Source of the DNA: DATGEP01 sp035310125
GTDB taxonomy: Bacteria; Chloroflexota; Ktedonobacteria; Ktedonobacterales; JADMIN01
Assembly (NCBI GenBank): GCA_035310125.1
Contig: DATGEP010000143.1
Location: 1-12,768 of the forward strand
Length of the DNA stretch: 12,768 nt
Reading direction: 5' to 3'
The notes beneath the pieces are model-generated. The model was not told the origin of the DNA and did no database searches. It saw nothing but the letters and a program-made list of their open reading frames with translations. The translations under genes and the position numbers were made by a program. Numbering within the stretch: position 1 is the stretch's first letter; each line of letters starts with the position of its first letter. Positions 6,903 to 12,768 of the stretch are shown in pieces.

Positions 6903-7093
6903 ATGTTCAGATCGCGACCGTTGCATTGGCTGGCTGGCCTGGGGGTTTTGCTAGCCGCGTCGATATCCGTTACTGGCGTTGTCGCCCAGTCATCGCCGCT
7001 GAATGTGGTCCAGTCCAGCGATGGCACGCTTTACCTTGAGCAGGGCAGCAACGCGTGGACTATGGTGCCGAATGCAATTTCGGACTCTGATCT
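6903..7093 (+). pseudogene. 5' part of a secreted-protein gene cut by the Tn3 transposon
   Basis: ATG 6903 is preceded by AAAAGGGG at about 5 bases. The product starts with MFRSR, a hydrophobic signal segment (residues 8-28) and a likely cleavage after GVVA. It continues as QSSPLNVVQSSDGTLYLEQG and a segment ending in ISDSDL, which resembles short repeats found in secreted or surface proteins. The host sequence stops at 7093, where the inverted repeat of the Tn3 element begins. The frame reads only GSR and a TAG inside the repeat. About 63 host codons remain; the rest should lie beyond the right end of the transposon, outside this window. A TATATT at 6852-6857 could be its -10 box, with no good -35. 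Confidence 0.7.
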
Positions 7094-7131
7094 GGGGTCC
7101 CGATAGTAACGGAACAATTTCCGTCGCTAAG
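7094..7131 (+). repeat. left terminal inverted repeat of the Tn3-family element
   Basis: It begins GGGGTCCCGATAG, contains the imperfect palindrome CGGAACAATTTCCG at 7110-7123 and ends CGCTAAG. Compared with the other end, positions 2, 6, 14, 16 and 31 differ. Confidence 0.92.
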
Positions 7132-7152
7132 ACAGGCTCATCTATGACCGGA

Positions 7153-8472
7153 TCAGGGCGGCGATGGTGGAGGCGCGGGATCCTCCTGCTTCGCAATGAG
7201 TTCGCCATCGCGAGCGTTAAGCCAAACACGCATCCCAAGCCGCGGATAGTGCCGGCCGTAGGAAGCAAGCCAGCTCAGTTGACCGTCGGTGAGTCCGTAC
7301 AAGCGAAGCTCGCCAAGTTCGCCGCGGGTGCGTGCGCGGTACCCGTGTCCACCTTCAGCCTCAACACGGTCGAACGCGGTGGGGCTGTCGATCAGCTCGG
7401 GCAGTTCGTCGTCAGCAATCGTCCAAATGCGTTGTGCGGAGCTTGCGTCGATGTTGAATTCACTGCCGGGGCCGAATAGCACGCCGTCGATGACTCGGTA
7501 TGCGATAGAACGGCCACGACTCGGAAGCCACAGCGAAAGGTTCCAACGCCGGATCGGTCGCTCCGCTCGTGCACGCTCGCTGAAGAGTTGCCAGATGTAC
7601 GCGTCCGGGTGCAGTCGGCGCAGGCCAGGAAGCGCAGTTGTGATTGCTTGAAAAGCCGACGGTGGTTGGGTCCACCCTGCGACCGGCTCTTGCCGAAGAC
7701 TATGGTGTTGGGCAACATCAACGCCCCGCGCTTGCAGCCAGAGTTCTTGGACCGGTAAGAACAAATCCTCGAGCTGCTCTACCTCGTCGCTCCGCTCGGG
7801 TTGGCCGGGTTCCCGGAGCTGTTCCATGCGGAGCATCAACGCGTTTCTGAACGAGTCGCATGCTTCCGCGAAGGTGCGTCTCCGTTCTTCTTCAGTTGGT
7901 AGCGCAAGCCGTGGCAGGTTGTCGTCCGCGAGACGCGCCGCCCACTGGAGTGGACTGAAGAACATGGCCCGTCGCACGACGCCACCACCGATCATGCTTG
8001 GGCCGGGCTCGATCACTTCCCGTTGGTCAAGGATTGGGTAATACAGATCGCGGGGGAGGCCCGCCGATGTAAGCCGCGACTGGAGTTCAACGAATTCTTC
8101 CGGCCGCAGATGGAGCGGACCTGGGAAGCCGTCGTGGGCGTCCAGCACCCAACGGTCGCCGGAATTCAAACGCATCTGGGCGCCGAAACCCTCGGGCTGG
8201 ACCTCTGCGAACCAAGCAAACAGTTCATCGACGAGCCGCTGACGAGCGTCGGGCGTCCCCGAGAGAGGTCCCTCACGAGTGGGTTGGCGGTACAAGCTTG
8301 GCGTAGCCCAGAACCAGTCTGACGATTGAGCCAGAACGCCTGCGGTGACTTGGGATGCCTGCTGCAAAAGCGAACGATCATCTCGATTGAAATGGACTGG
8401 CTCCGGCAAATAGAAGCTGCAGCCGTGCGACGCTCGATGCCAGTCCCATCGAACCAAGCCCCCGGTGCTCAT
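7153..8472 (-). CDS. unrecognised 439-residue passenger protein
   Basis: I do not recognise this protein. It is soluble in appearance, with no signal peptide or membrane segment. It is rich in Trp, Arg and Leu, with several WxW-like stretches near the N-terminus (VRWDWH, residues 8-13; WFWATP, about 53-58) and in the last third. An acidic, Arg-rich helical part lies at about 190-240 and the tail is proline-rich (PAPPPSPP). It ends 22 bases inside the left inverted repeat. It lies 73 bases downstream of the recombinase gene on the same strand, so it is cargo likely transcribed with it. No ribosome binding site is seen before ATG 8472. It could be a phenotype-conferring or anti-host function, but nothing in the sequence shows which. 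Confidence 0.65.
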   Translation of the reverse strand: MSTGGLVRWDWHRASHGCSFYLPEPVHFNRDDRSLLQQASQVTAGVLAQSSDWFWATPSLYRQPTREGPLSGTPDARQRLVDELFAWFAEVQPEGFGAQMRLNSGDRWVLDAHDGFPGPLHLRPEEFVELQSRLTSAGLPRDLYYPILDQREVIEPGPSMIGGGVVRRAMFFSPLQWAARLADDNLPRLALPTEEERRRTFAEACDSFRNALMLRMEQLREPGQPERSDEVEQLEDLFLPVQELWLQARGVDVAQHHSLRQEPVAGWTQPPSAFQAITTALPGLRRLHPDAYIWQLFSERARAERPIRRWNLSLWLPSRGRSIAYRVIDGVLFGPGSEFNIDASSAQRIWTIADDELPELIDSPTAFDRVEAEGGHGYRARTRGELGELRLYGLTDGQLSWLASYGRHYPRLGMRVWLNARDGELIAKQEDPAPPPSPP

Positions 8473-8478
8473 AGGACG

Positions 8479-8523
8479 ACTGGTGGCGGACTAGAGTCGG
8501 TGCTAGGGGTCGTAGTCACCAGT
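8479..8523. repeat. 7-base inverted repeat between recombinase and passenger gene
   Basis: ACTGGTG (8479-8485) and CACCAGT (8517-8523) are perfect arms around a 31-base loop. There is no T tract on either strand, so a terminator is not supported. It could fold in the mRNA near the passenger gene start, or be chance. Confidence 0.3.
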
Positions 8524-8545
8524 TGAGAACGCGGCCCTTCGGCGC

Positions 8546-9265
8546 TCACTCGGTGACAGAGCGCATCATCTCGCGCGCTTCCTCATCGCCAATGCTGAGA
8601 TAGGCCGGCTGTAGGCGTGTCCAGCCAGCCTGCCTTTGAGCAAGCGGCAGACTCTTGGTTTGCCGCACAATCTGACGCACACGCGCATGACGAAACAAAT
8701 GCGGGTGCACCGGCGCTGGCTCGCCGGCGTGTCCATGCTTGGATGCGCGTAGCGCCAGGACACGGACGGCAGCGCGTTCTGAGGCTTCCTTCACGATAAG
8801 CCATGCTTGTCCACGTTGGAGGGCACGCCGCGAGCCATTGGCGTCGGTCTTGCGGGAGAAGAAGAGCGGTTCATGGTCGCCGAGATCCTGCTCCTTGGCC
8901 CACAAGAGCAGTTCGCCAGTGAGCCCGAGCTCGGCGCCCGGCAGAAAGACACGCTTGACGGTCAGGTTCGGGTTCTTGCGATTCGGCAAGATCAGACTGT
9001 CGCGCCGTACGTCCATTGGGCGTAGCGCCAACACTTCGGAAATGCGCGCGCCAGTGGCCCACAGGACACGAAGCAGCAGTCGATCGCGCTCGGATCGTGC
9101 CGCTGCGATCACGGCGCGCACCTCCTCGGGCGACAGGCCCTCGGGTGGCTGCCAATGCTTGGCACTGGATCGAACAGAACGCGGTTGAGGCTGCGAATCG
9201 GACAGTACACGAGACCCCTGCACTGCGATAGCTCGTGACTGCGTACTCGCCTCGCTTCCGGACAT
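8546..9265 (-). CDS. short tyrosine recombinase, TnpI-like resolvase of the Tn3 element
   Basis: A 239-residue protein from ATG 9265; a longer frame starts at 9349. The catalytic domain runs from about residue 40. Visible active-site residues are Arg74 (ATGARISEVLALR), a Lys at 97 or 104, His189 and Arg192 (HPHLFRHARV), Trp215 in the last His/Trp position (AGWTRLQPAYL) and Tyr222. The first 40 residues are polar and low in structure, so the usual SAM-like core-binding domain is missing. That makes it shorter than Tn4430 TnpI, which is about 284 residues. In Tn3 elements with a tyrosine recombinase this enzyme resolves cointegrates at a site beside its gene; a candidate lies at 9279-9296. It may also repress the divergent tnpA promoter. 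Confidence 0.85.
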   Translation of the reverse strand: MSGSEASTQSRAIAVQGSRVLSDSQPQPRSVRSSAKHWQPPEGLSPEEVRAVIAAARSERDRLLLRVLWATGARISEVLALRPMDVRRDSLILPNRKNPNLTVKRVFLPGAELGLTGELLLWAKEQDLGDHEPLFFSRKTDANGSRRALQRGQAWLIVKEASERAAVRVLALRASKHGHAGEPAPVHPHLFRHARVRQIVRQTKSLPLAQRQAGWTRLQPAYLSIGDEEAREMMRSVTE

Positions 9266-9278
9266 GCCTCGGTATCGT

Positions 9279-9320
9279 ACACAAGGCGCTTTGTGTCTGA
9301 TTCCCTCAGCGCTCTTTGTC
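9279..9320. other. candidate internal resolution site of the Tn3 element
   Basis: ACACAA (9279-9284) and TTGTGT (9291-9296) are perfect inverted 6-base arms around a 6-base centre, GGCGCT. A related half-sequence, GCGCTCTTTGTC at 9309-9320, partly repeats GCGCTTTGTGTC at 9286-9297. The site lies between divergent tnpI-like and tnpA genes, as in Tn4430 and Tn5401. Arms are short, so this needs experimental support. Confidence 0.45.
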
Positions 9321-9388
9321 CGGCTGGTTAATGGCCGTGCCCGGTTCATACGCTGGGCCTACACACCCTGTCACCCGGAGTCCGAGTT

Positions 9389-12370
9389 GTGCCTGTTCGT
9401 CTGTTCACCGACGCCGAGCGAGAGCGCCTCAACCGTTTTCCGAGCGACGTTCCGCCCGGTGATCTACTGGCCTCGTTCACGCTGTCGGATGCCGATCTCG
9501 ACCTGATCGGCGATCGCCGCGGCGATCACAACCGCCTCGGCTATGCGCTTCAACTCAAGGCGCTGCCGTACCTGGGCTTCGTCCCCGACGACCTCACCAG
9601 TGCGCCGTCGAGAGTCGTCGCGTATCTGGCGCTACAGCTGAGCGTGCCTAGCGAGGCGCTGACCGACTACGGCGATCGCGAGCACACTCGGACGGACCAC
9701 CTTCGCGAAATCCAGGACCGGCTCGGGTTCAGTGATACCCGGCCCGCGGACTCAGCGGCGCTTGGCTCCTGGCTGCTGGACCGAGCGCTCGAGCATGACA
9801 AACCGATGGTGCTCTTCCACCTGGCGTGCCAGTGGCTGCTCCAGGAGCACCTGGTCCGACCTGGCGTCACCATAATCGAGCGCCTGGTGGCCACGACCCG
9901 CGAGCGAGCTCAAGACGAAACCTATCGCAAGCTGACATCTTTGCTCACGCCGGAGTTGCGCGACCGCCTCGATGCCGTCCTCCGGCCCCACGCTGGCGCC
10001 GGCCGAACCCCGCTGTCGTGGCTGCAACTTGAGGCGACCGCTCTCACGCCGCGCGCCATCCTCGGCGAAATCGCCAAGCTGACCTATCTCCGGGGACTCG
10101 GCGCCGACGCCTGGGAGCTGACCGCGCTCACTCCTAACCGCCGCAAGCTCCTGGCACGCATCGGCCGACGTGCGACCAATCAGGCGCTCCAACGCACGCC
10201 ACCAGAGCGCCGCTACCCGATTCTGCTGGCATTCCTGGAACAGGCAGTGGAGGAGGTCACCGACGAGGTCGTCGATCTGTTCGATCGCGCCCTGACCAAC
10301 GCCTACGCCCGTGCGCGGCGCGAGCTGGATGAGTTCCGTCGTTCGATGGCGCGGTCGACCAACGAGAAGGTGGTCCTGTTCCGCGCCATGGGTCGAGTGG
10401 TGCTGAACACCGACATCGCCGATGCCGACTTACGCGCGGCGATCTTCCGCCAGGTCCTGTCCGAGAATGAACTGGCCGCTGCCGTGGACGACGCTGAACG
10501 AATCACGCGCCCGCTTGACGACAATTATTTCGACCTGCTCGGCGAGCGCTACAGCCATCTGCGCCAATTCGCGCCGGCCTTGCTCGACGCACTCACACTC
10601 CGTGGCTCCGCGCCAGACGACGACCTGTTGGACGCAATTGATCTGCTGCGCGGGCTCAACCAGACTGGTCGGCGCAGGGTGGCAGACAGTGCCCCGACCA
10701 ACTTTGTGCCGGCCAGGTGGCACTCCTACGTGATCGACGCTGATGGGCGGATTGACCGACGGTACTACGAACTGTGTGCGCTCTGGGAGCTGCGCGCCGC
10801 TCTACGCGCAGGTGACGTCTGGGTAGACGGCAGCCGTCGATACGCAAACCCCGAAACGTATCTGATCCCGCGCGAACAGTGGGGAGCCAAGCGGGCCGAG
10901 GCTTGCCGACTGACCGGCACACCTGAGAACGGGGCCGAACGCTTGCGCCAGCGGCAGGCCGAACTTAAGGCGACCCTGGCTCGTCTCGATGGCGGCTTTC
11001 CGCAGAACGAATACGTACGGCTCGTCGGTGACGATCTGATTATCAGCCCGGTCCGCGGTGAAGATCCGCCCGCAAGCGCCGAGCAGTTACGCGATCAGGT
11101 GGTGACGCGCCTGCCGAAGCTGGATCTGCCGGACCTGCTGATCGAGGTCGATCGCTGGACTGGCTTCAGCCGTTCATTCCAACACGCCGGCGGCGCCGAG
11201 CCACGCACCAGGGACCTGGTCACCCACCTGTACGCCGCGATCTTCGCTCAGGCCTGCAACTTCGGCCTGGATCAGATGGCCGAACTGGCCGGCCTTTCGT
11301 ATCGAAAACTCGCCTGGTGCGCCACCTGGTATCTGCGCGAGGAGACGCTCAAGGCCGCCATCGCCCAGGTGGTCAACTTCCAGCATCGTCAGCTTCTTGC
11401 GCAAGCCTGGGGCAGTGGCACCCTGTCGTCCTCAGACGGACAGCGCTTCCCCGTAACAGTCAAGGCGCGTCACTCCACGGCGTTGCCACGCTACTACGGC
11501 TACGGCCGCGGTTTGACTCACTACACCTGGACCTCGGATCAGCACGCCATGTACGGTGGCAAGCCGATTCCGAGCACCGAGCGCGACGCCACCTACGTAC
11601 TGGACGAGATCCTGGATAACGAGACGGAGCTACCCATCAATCAGCACACGACCGACACCGCCGGCTACTCCGAGTTGCTTTTCAGTCTGTTCGACCTGGT
11701 CGGTTTGCAGTTCTCACCACGCATCCGAGATATGGCCGATCAGCGCCTGTATCGATTGGATCGCTCGGTTCGCTACCAGCACATCGAGCCGTTGTTCTCG
11801 GGCACCCTGAATCAAGACCTCATCCTGCGGCGCTGGGATGATCTGCTGCGGGTGGCCGGCTCGGTCAAGATGGGCTGGGTGACCGCGTCGTTGCTCATCG
11901 GCAAACTCCAGAGCTATCGCCGACAGAATGCCCTGATGCGTGCCCTGCAGGAATATGGCCGGCTGATCAAGACCATCCACATCGTGCGGTGTCTGGACAG
12001 CCCGGAGTACCGCCGGAGCATCGGCCGCCAACTCAATAAGGGTGAACAGCTCCACAATCTGCGCCGCTTCCTGTTCTTCGCCAACGAAGGCGAGATTCGC
12101 CGGTCTCAGCACGAAGACCAGACGACGCAGGTGCTTTGCCTGAACCTCGCGGCCAACGCCATCATTGCCTGGAATACCGTCTACATGGCCGAAGCGCTGG
12201 ACATGCTCCGATCTGATGGATTCGCCGTTGACGATGACGATTTAGCGCATGTTCCGCCGACGCTGTGGTCGCACGTCAACATCTACGGAAAGTACGAGTT
12301 CGATGTTGAGGCCGGCGCCCGTCGGGCTGGACTACGTCCGCTACGCCAACCATCAGCGGCTTCCGCGTAA
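9389..12370 (+). CDS. tnpA: Tn3-family transposase TnpA
   Basis: A full-length 993-residue transposase, the usual size for the family. The N-terminal DNA-binding half (DUF4158-like) starts LFTDAERERLNRFP. The RNase-H-like catalytic part has all three acidic residues: Asp683 (LSSSDGQRF), Asp756 (HTTDTAGYSE) and Glu886 (LNKGEQLHNL), near the Tn3 positions 689, 765 and 895. The C-terminus contains LWSHVNIYGKYEF, typical of the family. The start is GTG 9389, with GGAG 8 bases upstream. It binds both 38-base inverted repeats and moves the element by replicative transposition, giving a cointegrate that the divergent tyrosine recombinase would resolve. No frameshift or stop is seen, so it looks functional. 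Confidence 0.96.
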   Translation: MPVRLFTDAERERLNRFPSDVPPGDLLASFTLSDADLDLIGDRRGDHNRLGYALQLKALPYLGFVPDDLTSAPSRVVAYLALQLSVPSEALTDYGDREHTRTDHLREIQDRLGFSDTRPADSAALGSWLLDRALEHDKPMVLFHLACQWLLQEHLVRPGVTIIERLVATTRERAQDETYRKLTSLLTPELRDRLDAVLRPHAGAGRTPLSWLQLEATALTPRAILGEIAKLTYLRGLGADAWELTALTPNRRKLLARIGRRATNQALQRTPPERRYPILLAFLEQAVEEVTDEVVDLFDRALTNAYARARRELDEFRRSMARSTNEKVVLFRAMGRVVLNTDIADADLRAAIFRQVLSENELAAAVDDAERITRPLDDNYFDLLGERYSHLRQFAPALLDALTLRGSAPDDDLLDAIDLLRGLNQTGRRRVADSAPTNFVPARWHSYVIDADGRIDRRYYELCALWELRAALRAGDVWVDGSRRYANPETYLIPREQWGAKRAEACRLTGTPENGAERLRQRQAELKATLARLDGGFPQNEYVRLVGDDLIISPVRGEDPPASAEQLRDQVVTRLPKLDLPDLLIEVDRWTGFSRSFQHAGGAEPRTRDLVTHLYAAIFAQACNFGLDQMAELAGLSYRKLAWCATWYLREETLKAAIAQVVNFQHRQLLAQAWGSGTLSSSDGQRFPVTVKARHSTALPRYYGYGRGLTHYTWTSDQHAMYGGKPIPSTERDATYVLDEILDNETELPINQHTTDTAGYSELLFSLFDLVGLQFSPRIRDMADQRLYRLDRSVRYQHIEPLFSGTLNQDLILRRWDDLLRVAGSVKMGWVTASLLIGKLQSYRRQNALMRALQEYGRLIKTIHIVRCLDSPEYRRSIGRQLNKGEQLHNLRRFLFFANEGEIRRSQHEDQTTQVLCLNLAANAIIAWNTVYMAEALDMLRSDGFAVDDDDLAHVPPTLWSHVNIYGKYEFDVEAGARRAGLRPLRQPSAASA

Positions 12371-12383
12371 TCTGAGACACAGG

Positions 12384-12695
12384 ATGCCCGAGGCTTCAAA
12401 CAACGCCATGGAGAAGCTGCTGGCATTTATCAACGAATTGGACCGACGACGCATCCACCGACGGCTCGCCAGCGTCCGCGAGGCAGTCATGGTCGAGGTC
12501 CACGTTCCGGGGGCACGATGGGAGGTGGAGTTCTTCGCCGACGGGCACGTGGAGATTGAGGTCTTCAAGAGCGCCGGCGGCATGCTGAGTCACGCGGAAG
12601 CCGAGTCCGCCCTGCAGCGGCTCCTCGACGAAGATGACCAGGCCGAAGGAAACGCGGCTAGCAAGCCACAGCCGCGCCAATATCTCAGCGAATAG
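12384..12695 (+). CDS. 103-residue conserved hypothetical protein, transposon cargo
   Basis: The gene starts 14 bases after tnpA and ends 36 bases before the right inverted repeat. Start ATG 12384 is weakly supported; ATG 12408 (MEKLLAFINELDRR) is a good alternative and matches where the conserved part begins. The core is one helix, then strands around VMVEVHVPGARWEVEFF and VEIEVFKSAGG, and a C-terminal helix with SALQRLLDED. Small proteins with this RWEVEFF-DG-VEIEVF pattern occur widely in bacteria as hypotheticals, from memory. The function is unknown; a regulator or immunity-like partner of another protein is possible. It may be co-transcribed with tnpA. Confidence 0.7.
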   Translation: MPEASNNAMEKLLAFINELDRRRIHRRLASVREAVMVEVHVPGARWEVEFFADGHVEIEVFKSAGGMLSHAEAESALQRLLDEDDQAEGNAASKPQPRQYLSE

Positions 12696-12730
12696 GCCAT
12701 CGCCAGCGGCCGCCAGGCCAAGTCCTTCGC

Positions 12731-12768
12731 CTTAGCGTCGGAAATTGTTCCGCTGCTATCGGAACCTC
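12731..12768 (-). repeat. right terminal inverted repeat of the Tn3-family element
   Basis: Read inward from 12768 it begins GAGGTTCCGATAG and contains the same CGGAACAATTTCCG block as the left end. It ends CGCTAAG at 12731. Its outermost base is the last base of the window. Confidence 0.92.

Larger units (their letters stand above)
7094..12768. mobile_element. complete Tn3-family transposon, 5,675 bp
   Basis: The element is bounded by 38-base inverted repeats (7094-7131 and 12731-12768) that agree at 33 positions and have the GGGG start and CTAAG inner end usual for the family. Inside are tnpA on the plus strand, a divergent TnpI-like tyrosine recombinase, an unrecognised 439-residue passenger on the minus strand and a small protein after tnpA. 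The left 5-base flank is GATCT (7089-7093), the expected size of a Tn3 target duplication; the right flank is outside the window. Confidence 0.92.

Overview
The window is high-GC bacterial DNA, mostly accessory and mobile. No marker gene fixes the host. The style of the proteins, including the recombinase families and the small conserved protein at the right end, suggests Chloroflexota or a similar high-GC lineage, but this is only an inference.

Layout. (1) 1-1269, minus strand: an apparent two-gene operon. It holds a 93-residue small protein with a helical N-terminal part and a Cys/Trp-rich tail (988-1269), then a multi-pass membrane protein with a K+-channel-like pore loop that runs off the left edge (1-968). 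(2) 1270-1569 has no convincing gene. (3) 1570-2238, minus: an excisionase/MerR-type HTH protein with a tandem direct repeat just upstream, resembling the antitoxin-like half of an AbiE-type pair but with no toxin next to it. (4) 2343-6769: a transposition module. A tightly overlapping minus-strand operon encodes a TniA/TnsB-like D,D(35)E transposase, a TniB/TnsC-like AAA ATPase and a tyrosine-recombinase-fold protein that has lost most catalytic residues. Facing away from it is an intact tyrosine recombinase (5825-6769). The intergenic region between the two has a perfect 7-bp inverted repeat with a 6-bp spacer plus two 12-bp direct repeats, which looks like a resolution site. A TGTCA-type candidate element end lies at 2343-2391. 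(5) 6903-7093: the 5' part of a secreted-protein gene, cut by a transposon. (6) 7094-12768: a complete 5,675-bp Tn3-family transposon bounded by 38-bp inverted repeats that match at 33 of 38 positions. The window stops on its outermost base. It carries tnpA, a divergent short tyrosine recombinase (TnpI-like resolvase), an unrecognised 439-residue passenger protein and a 103-residue conserved hypothetical protein.

How the parts work together. Both mobile modules appear to pair a DDE transposase, which would form cointegrates, with a tyrosine recombinase that would resolve them. In each case a candidate core site with short inverted arms and a 6-bp centre lies in the divergent intergenic region beside the recombinase gene. 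The most unusual feature is the third gene of the TniA/TniB-like operon. At the place where Tn5053-type elements carry TniQ, it encodes a catalytically degenerate tyrosine-recombinase-fold protein, which could be a DNA-binding target or end selector. All functions are read from motifs; no database search was possible.
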